In this document: piece by piece, positions 29,974 to 39,263 of the stretch | Position numbering within the stretch: position 1 is the stretch's first letter | Layout: each line of letters begins with the position of its first letter | From: Arthrobacter sp. QXT-31 | Lineage (GTDB): Bacteria > Actinomycetota > Actinomycetes > Actinomycetales > Micrococcaceae | Reading direction: 5' to 3' | Assembly: GCF_001969265.1 (NCBI RefSeq) | Contig: NZ_CP019304.1 | Location: 806,001 to 870,000 of the forward strand | Length of the DNA: 64,000 nt | Translations under genes and position numbers: made by a program | Notes under the pieces: model-generated | The model's database searches: none | What the model saw: only the letters and a program-made list of their open reading frames with translations | What the model was told of the DNA's origin: nothing

Positions 29974-31731
29974 CTAGTAGCCCAGCGTCACCGGTACTTT
30001 TTCCTGCCCCTCCGCGCCCGGGGTTATGGCCACCGTGGAGATGTCGTTCCGGCCCTCCCGCTCCAGCAGCACCGTGCCGTAGGCCGCACCGCCGGAAGCG
30101 GACACCAGGTAGCCGACGACGGCCGAGTTCCCGATCCGGTCGGCAGCCTTGAGGGCGGTGGTAGTGCCGGCGGCGATGTCCGCGGTGGCCGCGGTACGGA
30201 GTTTCCCGTCGGCCGTGACCGGCGTATAGGAAATGGTCGCCCTGTCATCAAGGGCTCCGAAAACCAGCAGCCGTTCCCCGCCCTGGGGAAGCGGGACCAC
30301 GTGCTGGCTGCCCAGCTGGGCGGACGCGGGCGACCAGGCGAAATCCAGGCTCTGGCCGGCCTTCAGACCCCGGCTCACCCGGGCCGCGGCCACGATGCTG
30401 ACATCGGAGGTGGCCGAGACCGTGTACTGGCCGGCGGGCACTCCGGCCAGTGGCACCTCCGTGACGGTGCCGGCTTTGGCGGTGACCACGCCTCCTCCCG
30501 GGAGTGCCTGCTGCCCGGCCCGGCCGAACAGCTTGACCTCCACCACGGCGTCCGACGGGCCTGGCACGGTGATCTGCAGCGACGGGCCGGCGTCGTCGAA
30601 CCCGGATTCTCCGGTCAGCGACTTCACGTCCCCGGCGTCCTGGATGTCGATGCCCGTCATCACCTGGGAGGGACCCGCGGATATCCCGGGCGCAATAAAA
30701 TCGACGCCGCCGGAGGTCAGCCCGCGCAGCACGCTCTGCTGGATGAAGCCGCTGACCGGACCGCCGGAGCTTCGGACGTGCACGCTGAGCCGTTCTTCAC
30801 CGGGCGCGAGACCGGCCAGGACGATGGAGCGGGTCGTCTTGGGTCCCACGAGCAGGCCGCGGCTGCCTGAGGCCTTGATCTGGCCGGCCTTCCCGTAAAG
30901 CTCAAGGTTCACGGTTGCGGGCGTGGTGGAAGCGTTGGTGAGGTTGAGGACGCTGCTGCGGCCCAGGGCTGTGTTGGCGCCGCTAAGCCATAGGTCGTTC
31001 GACGGCGTCTGGCAGGCGGCCGCTGCAGAGCCCTGGAGGTCCCCGTCCGTCGCCGTATAGGCCATGAGTGCTGCCGCCGCAGGCTGCCGGTTGGCCAGGG
31101 CGTCCGCAGACAGGACGCTGACGTCTTCCACGGTTTCCCCTTCGAGGGCCGCGGCGAGCAATCCGGAGGAACCGGCCGGAGCCGTGGCCGAGCCGGGCGC
31201 CTTGGCAATCCGCTGCAGCTCCGACCCCTTCAGCGCGGAAAGCGCACTGCCGGGAAGACTGCCGCCCGCCGAGCTGACCACCAGGGCGGACACAGAGCTT
31301 TTGGCGGTGGCGGATTCGGGGCTGAACTGGGGGTCGGTCCCCACCGGGGTTCCCTCGAGGAGCCGCGCCGGGGCAGGGCAGACATCCTGGACGCTTCCGG
31401 CCGGAACGGCCGCTTCCGCCACGCCGAGCGGCCGGGCTGACGACGGCTGCGGCGCCAGGGCTGTTGCCGCAACCAGTCCCCCGCCGGCGGCAAGGATGAC
31501 GGCGCCGGAGAGCAGCCCGGCCGCCACGCCGCGGCGGCCGCCTATGCGGCTGGCCCCGCCGGGCCGGCCACCGGACGCCTTGCTTTCGGCATCTTTGCTT
31601 CCGACATCTTTGCTTCCGGGATCTTTGCTTCCTGCGGCCCGGCTCCCGGACGCCTTGCTTTCGGTAGCCCCGGCTGCCGGGCTGATGCCCCGCTTAGCAG
31701 CCTTTCCGCCGTCGTTCTCTTCCTCATGCAT
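29974..31731 (-). CDS. DUF5719 family protein, membrane anchored
   Basis: 585 aa of unknown function. A cytoplasmic N-terminus with degenerate serine/lysine repeats (GSKD, ESKA) precedes one helix (AAGLLSGAVILAAGGGLVAATAL, about 70-95). The extracytoplasmic part is beta-rich (DUF5719) with LELYGKAGQIKASGSRGLLV-like units, suggesting Ig-like or sandwich folds. It overlaps the stop of the upstream glycosyltransferase by 8 nt, so the two are co-translated and may act together at the envelope. Confidence 0.8.
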   Translation of the reverse strand: MHEEENDGGKAAKRGISPAAGATESKASGSRAAGSKDPGSKDVGSKDAESKASGGRPGGASRIGGRRGVAAGLLSGAVILAAGGGLVAATALAPQPSSARPLGVAEAAVPAGSVQDVCPAPARLLEGTPVGTDPQFSPESATAKSSVSALVVSSAGGSLPGSALSALKGSELQRIAKAPGSATAPAGSSGLLAAALEGETVEDVSVLSADALANRQPAAAALMAYTATDGDLQGSAAAACQTPSNDLWLSGANTALGRSSVLNLTNASTTPATVNLELYGKAGQIKASGSRGLLVGPKTTRSIVLAGLAPGEERLSVHVRSSGGPVSGFIQQSVLRGLTSGGVDFIAPGISAGPSQVMTGIDIQDAGDVKSLTGESGFDDAGPSLQITVPGPSDAVVEVKLFGRAGQQALPGGGVVTAKAGTVTEVPLAGVPAGQYTVSATSDVSIVAAARVSRGLKAGQSLDFAWSPASAQLGSQHVVPLPQGGERLLVFGALDDRATISYTPVTADGKLRTAATADIAAGTTTALKAADRIGNSAVVGYLVSASGGAAYGTVLLEREGRNDISTVAITPGAEGQEKVPVTLGY

Positions 31732-34700
31732 TCTGGTATTCCTTACGCAGGGCGCCTTCGTCCCTGGACAGGCCGGTGTTGGGGCGCCGTGCCGGCATTG
31801 GCAGCGCCAGCAGGACCGTCAGGCCAATGACGGCGGCCTGGAGGATGCCGGACCAGAGGGCCCAGGGGCTTTCGTACCGGACTGTCACCTGGCCGGCCTG
31901 CGGAGGCAGCGTGAAGGCCTGTGACCAGCCGGAGGTGGTGGACGTCAGTCTGCGGCCGTCGAGCCAGGCGGTCCAGCCGGGATCCGCCCGCTCGGCGAGC
32001 ACGAGCAGCCGGCCTTCAGGTCCTTTGGGGACCTCGGCCTGGGCGCCGGTCAGATCCGAGCGGACCAGCCCGATGGTGGCACCCTTGCTGTCGACGATGC
32101 GCACTCGGTGGGCGACGTCGGCGGGCTGCAGGACGGCGTCGTTCAGCGGTGTCACCCGCCAGAGCCAGCCGGAGTCAGTGGGCCCGACGGCCGTCAGCCC
32201 GGGAACAGCGTCCATCCGGCTGGCGGTCAGCTGAGCCGCCGTGTCCGCGGCGCGCAGGACGATGAATCCGACGCCGAGCCGCTCCAGTTCGGGCCGCGGG
32301 TCGACGCCGCGGGCAGCCACCAGCGTGGCCACGCTGGTGCGCAGCGCAGCGGTGACCTCGTCGTCGTCGCGGACCGCTTCCTGCCCGGGTGTGCCCAGGA
32401 TGTCCCGGGCCGCCGCGATGGCTGAGAGGCTGTCCAGTGTGGTGCCGCGTCCGCGCATGAGGGTGGCGCTGTAGGTTCCGTCCTCGCCGGTGCTGATCAG
32501 CAGTGTCCGGGTCTGCTCCGGCCCCTCGCCGCGGTCCACCGCGGTGGCGGGCAGCACCCGCGGGTCCGTGGGACCCACGAGCCGTGGCGTTCCGAGGTGG
32601 GCGGTGCCGGCCTGCACCGTGGCATCGGCCGGCTGCACCACGTTCTGCGCGGTCCATGCCGCCAGCCCGGCCAGCGGTCCGGCGAGCAGGAGCACCAGGA
32701 CCAGCACCGCAGTGACGCGGGCCGCGGTAGCGCCACGCGTTCCCCGGGCACGGAGTTGGCTGTCCGGACCGGAGCCGGCAAGCGTCAGCAGGCCGTCGCC
32801 TCCGATGACCGCTGCCGCGAGCAGCGCGAAAACGGCGGCGGAGACGGTCGGACCGGTGAACGGCACCACGAGGGCCTGCGCGCCGGCGCCGGTGGCGACA
32901 TGGGCTGCCAGCCAGCCGCCGGCCAGCGCCAGCAGCGCCACGGCCCAGAGGACCCGGGCCACACGGCCCCGGCGGTCCGGGTGGACCCGGAGCGGAACGA
33001 AGAGCGCGGCAACAGCCAGCGCAAGCAGCGGCACCCCTACCAGGAGGGCCAGCAGGAGCGCCCACGGGACGGAGCCGCCAGAAAAGAACGCCAGCCCGGA
33101 AAGCCCGCCGGCGGGGTCGAAACTGAGCGGCTGGCCCAGGATCTGCTGCCACACCGGGGCGGCCTCGAAAGGCAGAGGCAGCCCGGGGTCAGCAAGCAGC
33201 GCCCTGGGCCGGTCCAGGGTGGACAGGGCAAACGGGACGAACAGTGCAGCACTCGGCAGCAGCGCCCACCAGAGCGTGCGTCCGCGTTTCCGGAGCAGCA
33301 GGCTCAGGAGGATGATGACGGCGGCGGCCGGCAGCAGGAGCGACGGTGCGGCGGCGGTGATGACCGCCAGCGCCAGCCCCGCAGCTGCGGCTGCCGTCCA
33401 GGACGGCGTGCCGTTGACCCCGGGCTTGGCCGGTGGCTGGTCAGCGAGGCTGCCGGCCGGCACCGGGGCGAAGCGGCCGCGTCCGACGGCGGAGCCGGTG
33501 GCCCGCAGCAGCGCGAGGACCAGCAGCGGCGTCATGAGGTGGACCAGCACCGCTCCGACGCGCCCCTGGTTGACGGCCACCTGCAGGGCCGGCGCCGCCG
33601 CCCAGACCAGCGCAGCGGCCAGCCGGAAGCGGCGGTAGGAGGTCAGGGCTCCGGAAGCGAACCAGGCAGTCAGTCCGGAGAGCGGCATGGCCAGCAGGAG
33701 CAGCCAGACGACGGCGCCGTTCGCGTTGCCGCCGCCCAGCAGGCCAAGGATCCACAGGACGTAGTCGAACGGGTCGCCGTGGCCGGGAAGTCCTGCGCCC
33801 AGTCCGATCCACCAGCTGGAGGCGTGGTGCCAGATGTCCTCCAACCGGGCAGAGACCGGCAGGAGCGCCCCGCCTCCAGCGGCGTCTGCCTGGAAAAGCG
33901 CGGCCAGGCCGGCGAAGGACGCCGCGGCGGCAATGATCACGGCGGCGACGGCCCCGTTGCCTACCCAGCCCCGCTCGCTCGTGGACAGGGCTGCAAAGTC
34001 GTCCGTCGAGTCGCCGCTGGGTTGTTGCTCCAGCGGGTCATTGCTGTCCTCGGTGGCCCGGGCGTCGTCCGCGCCGAGGGCTTCCATCAGGGAGCGCCGG
34101 TGGCCCCAGACTTCGCGCCGTTCGGTCTGCAGCGCCTTGACCACGGAGCGCCGGACACGGCGGGTGCGGCCAGCGTTGCGCCGCCCGCGGGCGAGGGCGG
34201 CGGGCCTGGCGAGGGCAGCGGCGGTGGCCAGGAGCTGCGAAAAGCCGTACCCGGGGTCCTTCACGGCGATGCTGAAGACCAGCCGGAGGAGGCTCCCAAG
34301 GAGCGCGCCCACAGCGTGCAGCGGCAGCGCCCAGAGCGGGGCGTGCTTGAGCCGCAGGTGCACCTGTGCCCGGCGCGCGGCGGAGGCGGTGCCAAGGGCG
34401 TGCGGCCGGTGCGAGACGTGGAACATTTTCGCGCTGGGAACCACCACCACGCGGTGCCCGGCCAGCCGGTTCCGCCAGCAGAAGTCGACGTCGTCGCCCG
34501 TGCCGGGAAGCGCCGGGTCAAAGCCTTTGAGATGTTCCCAGATATCCCGCCTGACCAGCATGCCGGCGGAGTTGACCGCGAACGTGTCGGAACGCCCGTC
34601 GTACTGCCCCTGGTCGAGTTCGTCCGCCTCGATCAGCGTGAGCCGCTCGGCCCAGCGGCTGGTGGAAAGCCCGACGTCGATCAGGCGCCGTTTGGCGTTC

Positions 34701-35071
34701 CAGTCCAGTTGCTTGCAGCCGGCAACCGTGACGGAGGGGGCACGCTCCACAGCGTGCAGCAGTTCGGCAAGGGCCTCGGGCGCTGGCGCCGCGTCATCGT
34801 GCAGCAGCCAGATCCATTCGGACCGGTCGCGCGTGCCCTGCGGTTTCCATGGGGCCAGGGCGGCCAGACCGGCCCGCACGGCGGTACCCATCCCCGCCCT
34901 GCCGGTATCGGCGGTGGTGACGTTGGCATCGCCGAGGGCGCGCTGCAGGAGCGCAGCCGAAGTGTCCTGTGAGCCGGTATCCACCCCGATCACGGTGTCC
35001 GCCGGCCGGGTCTGCGAGGCCAGCGCTGTAAGAGTCCTGGGCAAATAAGCACTGCCGTTGTGGGCTACCAC
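31724..35071 (-). CDS. Giant membrane-bound GT2 glycosyltransferase
   Basis: 1115-aa protein. The N-terminal GT-A domain (about 1-260) has VDTGSQD, the metal-binding WLLHDDAAP, and CWRNRLAGHRVVVVP. The remainder has at least ten membrane helices with long loops (about 370-1090). Such enzymes assemble cell-wall polysaccharide in actinobacteria; the sugar is unknown. The only normal start in frame is GTG 35071, which truncates the first beta strand. The frame continues upstream through HVTAVV, the expected strand, but with GTA where a start is expected just after GGAA. Confidence 0.83.
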   Translation of the reverse strand: MVAHNGSAYLPRTLTALASQTRPADTVIGVDTGSQDTSAALLQRALGDANVTTADTGRAGMGTAVRAGLAALAPWKPQGTRDRSEWIWLLHDDAAPAPEALAELLHAVERAPSVTVAGCKQLDWNAKRRLIDVGLSTSRWAERLTLIEADELDQGQYDGRSDTFAVNSAGMLVRRDIWEHLKGFDPALPGTGDDVDFCWRNRLAGHRVVVVPSAKMFHVSHRPHALGTASAARRAQVHLRLKHAPLWALPLHAVGALLGSLLRLVFSIAVKDPGYGFSQLLATAAALARPAALARGRRNAGRTRRVRRSVVKALQTERREVWGHRRSLMEALGADDARATEDSNDPLEQQPSGDSTDDFAALSTSERGWVGNGAVAAVIIAAAASFAGLAALFQADAAGGGALLPVSARLEDIWHHASSWWIGLGAGLPGHGDPFDYVLWILGLLGGGNANGAVVWLLLLAMPLSGLTAWFASGALTSYRRFRLAAALVWAAAPALQVAVNQGRVGAVLVHLMTPLLVLALLRATGSAVGRGRFAPVPAGSLADQPPAKPGVNGTPSWTAAAAAGLALAVITAAAPSLLLPAAAVIILLSLLLRKRGRTLWWALLPSAALFVPFALSTLDRPRALLADPGLPLPFEAAPVWQQILGQPLSFDPAGGLSGLAFFSGGSVPWALLLALLVGVPLLALAVAALFVPLRVHPDRRGRVARVLWAVALLALAGGWLAAHVATGAGAQALVVPFTGPTVSAAVFALLAAAVIGGDGLLTLAGSGPDSQLRARGTRGATAARVTAVLVLVLLLAGPLAGLAAWTAQNVVQPADATVQAGTAHLGTPRLVGPTDPRVLPATAVDRGEGPEQTRTLLISTGEDGTYSATLMRGRGTTLDSLSAIAAARDILGTPGQEAVRDDDEVTAALRTSVATLVAARGVDPRPELERLGVGFIVLRAADTAAQLTASRMDAVPGLTAVGPTDSGWLWRVTPLNDAVLQPADVAHRVRIVDSKGATIGLVRSDLTGAQAEVPKGPEGRLLVLAERADPGWTAWLDGRRLTSTTSGWSQAFTLPPQAGQVTVRYESPWALWSGILQAAVIGLTVLLALPMPARRPNTGLSRDEGALRKEYQNA

Positions 35072-35100
35072 AACGGCAGTGACATGTACTTCCTGAAGAA

Positions 35101-35658
35101 TTAGACCGCTCGCTTCCTCAGCCGTCGGCGCTCACGCTCGGAGAGGCCACCCCAAATCCCGAACCGTTCGTCATTCGACAATGCATACTCCAGGCACTGC
35201 GACCGTACGCTGCATGCTCCGCAGACTTTCTTGGCGTCCCTGGTGGAACCGCCCTTTTCCGGAAAGAAGGCCTCCGGATCGGTCTGGGCGCACAGGGCAT
35301 CGGTCTGCCACCCGAGCTCGCCTTCGTCGTCGAAATCCTGTCCCAGCGGCAATCCAATCCACACTGGCTGGGCCAGCGTGGTGGGCTCCGGGTTCCGGAT
35401 CTCCATGGGGGGATCGAGATCGTCCTCGTCCTGCTCCGGCCGCCCGGCCAGGAGGGACTCATTCTGGAGCGCCTCGTGTTGGGCGAGGAAGGCCGTGGCC
35501 TGATCCTGCAAAGAGGCAGACGTGCCCACGTTGTACCGCTCTGCGGCGTCCGGGTCGGCCGGATCCACGTACCAGTCACTGGGCACCCCCCGAGACCGGT
35601 ACTTTGCTGTGGCCTGGCCGGCCACTACAGCATCATCAATACGCTCCGCTTGCCCCAT
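35101..35658 (-). CDS. whiB: WhiB family regulator (WhiB2-like)
   Basis: 185-aa iron-sulfur DNA-binding regulator. The Wbl domain has four cysteines (Cys123, Cys146, Cys149, Cys155) and the signature GIWGGLSERERRRLRKR. An unusually long acidic N-terminus of about 115 residues precedes it, as in some WhiB2/WhmD proteins, which control septation and cell division. ATG 35658 is supported by AGGAGGGG. It lies 29 nt upstream of the glycosyltransferase and may drive that operon. Confidence 0.9.
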   Translation of the reverse strand: MGQAERIDDAVVAGQATAKYRSRGVPSDWYVDPADPDAAERYNVGTSASLQDQATAFLAQHEALQNESLLAGRPEQDEDDLDPPMEIRNPEPTTLAQPVWIGLPLGQDFDDEGELGWQTDALCAQTDPEAFFPEKGGSTRDAKKVCGACSVRSQCLEYALSNDERFGIWGGLSERERRRLRKRAV

Positions 35659-36008
35659 GGCGTCCCCTCCTGAGTAGTGCGGCCCCCGGCCCGACGATCA
35701 GGAGACTACTTGGTGTTCCTGAGTGTTCGCCGCGGCTTTTCAATACCTAATTACACGTGTGTAAGTAGTGGGGAGTCAAGCCGCGACGGAATAATAATCA
35801 ATGCCCGGGCCGATCAGCAGGCGCGCCACGCCCGGGAATTTTTTTCGTCAGCAGGACGGAAGCCGCCCCGAATTTGACAGCAAGCTTAGTATCAGGTTCC
35901 GCGCGCGTGCAATTTCGCCAATTTTGCTGCCGCCCGGGACGTTAAGGCAAACGATGTTACAAAATGTTGTGCCGGAGATCACGCGATAAGGCATGGCAAG
36001 ATGAAGCC
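35659..36008. promoter_or_regulatory. Divergent regulatory region of whiB and TIGR03089 gene
   Basis: 350 bp without a gene and AT-richer than its surroundings. A near-perfect operator-like inverted repeat TTACAC-GT-GTGTAA lies at 35751-35764, about 95 bp upstream of the whiB ATG. AT-rich segments at 35840-35970 (TTACAAAATGTTG) probably hold the TIGR03089 promoter. A long leader is typical of whiB genes. Confidence 0.55.
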
Positions 36009-36707
36009 ATGAACATCCCGGCCACTGATCTGATGACGGCCCTGCGCTCGGGCCACTCCACCTCGCCCCGCCTGACCTGGTACGGGCCTGACGACGAGCG
36101 GGTGGAACTCTCCGGCCGAGTGCTGGACAACTGGGTCGCGAAGACCAGCAACCTGCTGCAGGACGAACTCGACGCCGAACCGGGAATGCGGCTGCGGCTG
36201 GATCTGCCCGCGCACTGGAAGTCGATTATCTGGGCCCTCGCCGCGTGGCAGCTGGGCATGGAGGTGGTGCTGGATTCCGGCGACGCCGACCTGCTCGCCA
36301 CCTCCGAGCCGGACAGGGTGGAGGACAGGTTCGACGCCGTCGTTGCCGTTTCGCTGCCGGCCCTGGCGATGCGGTGGCCCGGTGATTTGCCCGCCGGGGT
36401 CCTCGACTACGCCGCGGAGGTCCGCTCACACGGTGACGTTTTCATGGCCCACAACGATCCCGATCCGGGCTCCTCCGCGGTCCGCAGCTCGAACGGTGGG
36501 GCCGTCCTGCACGAAGCCCTGCTGGCGGAGTTTGCGGCGGGTCACGAGCCCAGTGCGAGGCTCCTGGTGCGTGCCGCCGACGGCCTTGAGGCGGCGCTGG
36601 CCAACGCCCTCGGCGTGTGGAAAAACGATGGCTCGGTGGTCCTGGTCCACGGCGACGTGGAGCTGACAGAGAAGCTTCTCTCGGCCGAGCGCATCCACGG
36701 CGACTGA
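36009..36707 (+). CDS. TIGR03089 family protein
   Basis: 232-aa actinobacterial protein of unknown function, distantly like the N-terminal part of acyl-CoA ligases. TSPRLTWYGPDDERVELSGR and LPAHWKSIIWALAAWQLGMEVVL resemble the adenylate-forming fold, but the ATP loop is missing. Divergent from whiB and convergent with gtrA. It is conserved near LCP, purK and whiB genes in mycobacteria as well. Confidence 0.82.
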   Translation: MNIPATDLMTALRSGHSTSPRLTWYGPDDERVELSGRVLDNWVAKTSNLLQDELDAEPGMRLRLDLPAHWKSIIWALAAWQLGMEVVLDSGDADLLATSEPDRVEDRFDAVVAVSLPALAMRWPGDLPAGVLDYAAEVRSHGDVFMAHNDPDPGSSAVRSSNGGAVLHEALLAEFAAGHEPSARLLVRAADGLEAALANALGVWKNDGSVVLVHGDVELTEKLLSAERIHGD

Positions 36708-36711
36708 GCTG

Positions 36712-37278
36712 CTAGCTGGGCCTGACTGGCCGCTCGGGGTCGTTCATGCCAGGTTCCAGGACCGGCTCCGCCGGCTGGGCAGAGTGGTGGTGCACCTCGA
36801 TGATCTCGTGGTCGTGTGAGAACTCCGGCTCCTGGTCCAGTTCCTGGTTAAACACGAGGAACCGGTAGGCAAAGAAGCGGACCACCGTGGCCACCAGAAT
36901 GCCCACGACGCCTGCGGCAAAGAGCATGTTCTTGTCCGTGACGCCCAAGGAGTACTTCGCCAGCGCCGTGAACCCGGTGGAGATGCCGATCCCGATGCCG
37001 TTAATCAGGATGAACATCAGGAATTCACGCAGGACGTTGGCCTGGCGGCGGTGCCGGAACGTCCACAGGCGGTTGGCGATCCAGGAAAATACGGTGGCAA
37101 CGCTGGCGCCCACGAAGCGGGCCTTGGCCTCGCTGTCCGTCATGGGTCCGTGCATCAGGTAGTACGTCAGCCCGTTGTCAATGACAAACGCCACACCGCC
37201 CACGGCACCGAACTTCGCCACCTCGCGCCAGAAAAGCGAGGCGAGTCCCCGGATGCGCTCTGCAAGTGTGTTAATCAT
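36712..37278 (-). CDS. GtrA family membrane protein
   Basis: 188-aa four-helix membrane protein. GtrA-like proteins are thought to flip undecaprenyl-linked sugars or assist polysaccharide assembly. FGAVGGVAFVIDNGLTYYLM, FSWIANRLWTFRHRR and VRFFAYRFLVFNQ mark the family. The ATG at 37278 (MINTLAERI) has GGAGGG just upstream, so the 42-residue upstream extension is not used. The tail is acidic/histidine-rich. Divergent from purK. Confidence 0.88.
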   Translation of the reverse strand: MINTLAERIRGLASLFWREVAKFGAVGGVAFVIDNGLTYYLMHGPMTDSEAKARFVGASVATVFSWIANRLWTFRHRRQANVLREFLMFILINGIGIGISTGFTALAKYSLGVTDKNMLFAAGVVGILVATVVRFFAYRFLVFNQELDQEPEFSHDHEIIEVHHHSAQPAEPVLEPGMNDPERPVRPS

Positions 37279-37476
37279 GACCCTCCGTGGCCGTCTGAAT
37301 AGTGGGGGCCGTTGGGGCCAAGCTCCCATTTTAGCCCCGTTTCCCGGGAGTATCCCCAAAAGCGGGCCCTCCCTGGCCCTCCCCATCAGCTGCTTCGCCG
37401 CCATAATGCGGCGGCTCAGGGAGCTTCATCGCCGTGAAAGACAGCAACAGCGCTCCTGTTCGGTAGGCTGGAACAT

Positions 37477-38670
37477 GTGACTTTTCCAGTAATCGGCGTG
37501 GTTGGCGGCGGCCAGCTTGCGCGCATGATGGCCCCGGCCGCCACTGCCCTGGGCTTTGAACTCCGTATTTTGGTTGAAGGCGAAGACGTGTCCGCGGTCT
37601 CCGCTGTCCCCAATGCCCCCGTGGGCGACTACAAGGATCTCGATGCCCTGATGGAATTCTCCAGGGGCCTGGATGTGATGACCTTTGACCACGAGCACGT
37701 CCCGGGCGACCACCTCTATTCCCTGATTGAAGCCGGGGTGAACGTCCAGCCCCGCCCGGAGGCGCTGGTCAACGCCCAGGACAAACTGGTCATGCGCGCG
37801 GCCATCGACCGGCTCGAACTGCCCAACCCCGAGTGGGCCGCGGTGGACAACGTCGCCGCACTGGTCAGCTTCGGCGACCGGATCGGCTGGCCGGTGGTGC
37901 TCAAGACCCCGCGGGGCGGCTACGACGGTAAGGGGGTGCGCATCGTGGGCTCGCCTGAGGAAGCCGCAGAGACCGCCGACTGGTTCGAGGCGATGAGCCC
38001 GCTCCTCGCCGAAGCCAAGGTGGAGTTCAGCCGAGAGCTCTCCGCGCTGGTTGCCCGCACGCCGGACGGGGCGTCCCGCGCCTGGCCCGTGGTTCACACC
38101 ATCCAGGTGGACGGCGTCTGCGACGAAGTGATCGCACCGGCACAGAACATCTCCGTTGAGGTCGCCGCGGCCGCCGAGGACGCTGCACTCCGGATCGCCA
38201 ATGAACTCGGCGTCACGGGCGTCATGGCCGTGGAGATGTTCGAGACGCCCGGCAGCGGCGCCGGCTTCCTGATCAACGAACTGGCGATGCGGCCCCACAA
38301 CACCGGCCACTGGACGCAGGACGGCTCCGTCACCAGCCAGTTCGAACAGCACCTCCGCGCGGTTCTGAACCTGCCGCTCGGTGCGACTGACGTGCTGGGC
38401 CAGGTCGCCGTGATGAAGAACTTCCTGGGCGGCGACAACCAGGACCTCTTCTCCGCTTTCCCGGCCGCCCTGGCGACGGAACCGGCCGCCAAGATCCACT
38501 GCTACGGCAAGTCCGTGCGGCCCGGCCGAAAGATCGGCCATGTCAACCTGGTGGGCGCATCCGCTGCGGATGTTGACTCCCTCCGGCAGCGCGCCACCAC
38601 CGTGGCTAACATCATCCGTGACGGCAAACTGCCGGCCACGGCAACAGGCACCACCGAGGAGACCCCATGA
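37477..38670 (+). CDS. purK: N5-carboxyaminoimidazole ribonucleotide synthase
   Basis: ATP-grasp enzyme converting AIR and bicarbonate to N5-CAIR in purine synthesis. The 397-aa protein has the N-terminal [30 protein letters not shown] (ATP-binding loop) and [20 protein letters not shown] start. It overlaps purE by 4 nt (ATGA), so the two successive steps are made together. Confidence 0.96.
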   Translation: MTFPVIGVVGGGQLARMMAPAATALGFELRILVEGEDVSAVSAVPNAPVGDYKDLDALMEFSRGLDVMTFDHEHVPGDHLYSLIEAGVNVQPRPEALVNAQDKLVMRAAIDRLELPNPEWAAVDNVAALVSFGDRIGWPVVLKTPRGGYDGKGVRIVGSPEEAAETADWFEAMSPLLAEAKVEFSRELSALVARTPDGASRAWPVVHTIQVDGVCDEVIAPAQNISVEVAAAAEDAALRIANELGVTGVMAVEMFETPGSGAGFLINELAMRPHNTGHWTQDGSVTSQFEQHLRAVLNLPLGATDVLGQVAVMKNFLGGDNQDLFSAFPAALATEPAAKIHCYGKSVRPGRKIGHVNLVGASAADVDSLRQRATTVANIIRDGKLPATATGTTEETP

Positions 38671-39254
38671 GCCCCGAATCCGCTGCTGCACCGGAAGCCG
38701 GCGGCCCCTCCCCGCTTGTAGGCCTCGTCATGGGGTCGGACTCGGACTGGCCCGTCATGGAAGCCGCGGCTGACGCCCTGGCCGAGTTCGGCATTCCGTT
38801 CGAGGCGGATGTTGTCTCCGCCCACCGCATGCCCACCGAGATGATCCGGTACGGACAGACCGCGCACGAGCGCGGCCTGCGTGTGATCATTGCCGGCGCC
38901 GGCGGTGCCGCCCACCTGCCGGGCATGCTGGCGTCGGTCACTCCCCTGCCGGTGATCGGTGTTCCGGTGCCGCTCAAGACCCTGGACGGCATGGATTCCC
39001 TGCTCTCCATCGTGCAGATGCCGGCCGGCGTACCGGTGGCCACGGTCTCCATCGCGGGGGCACGGAACGCGGGCCTGCTCGCGGTCCGCATGCTGGCCTC
39101 CGGCACGGACGACCTCTCCGCCCGCCTCCGCACGCAGCTTCTGGAGTTTGCCCAGGAACTGAACGATGTGGCGAGCCGGAAGGGCGCCAACCTGCGCCAG
39201 AAAGTCAACGAGGTCTTCTCCGAGACAAACGTGGCTCTCCGGAGCAGCCGATAG
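38667..39254 (+). CDS. purE: N5-CAIR mutase (class I PurE)
   Basis: Converts N5-CAIR to CAIR. 195 aa with [27 protein letters not shown] and [15 protein letters not shown], the complete PurE signature set. The C-terminal extension of about 25 residues beyond the core is usual in actinobacteria. Translationally coupled to purK. Confidence 0.96.
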   Translation: MSPESAAAPEAGGPSPLVGLVMGSDSDWPVMEAAADALAEFGIPFEADVVSAHRMPTEMIRYGQTAHERGLRVIIAGAGGAAHLPGMLASVTPLPVIGVPVPLKTLDGMDSLLSIVQMPAGVPVATVSIAGARNAGLLAVRMLASGTDDLSARLRTQLLEFAQELNDVASRKGANLRQKVNEVFSETNVALRSSR

Positions 39255-39263
39255 GGATCTGCC

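Noticed and set aside
32597..34972. 791-aa plus-strand ORF
   Set aside because: It is an antisense shadow of the glycosyltransferase gene: high-GC third-position bias opens the opposite frame, and the product is low-complexity and unlike any family.
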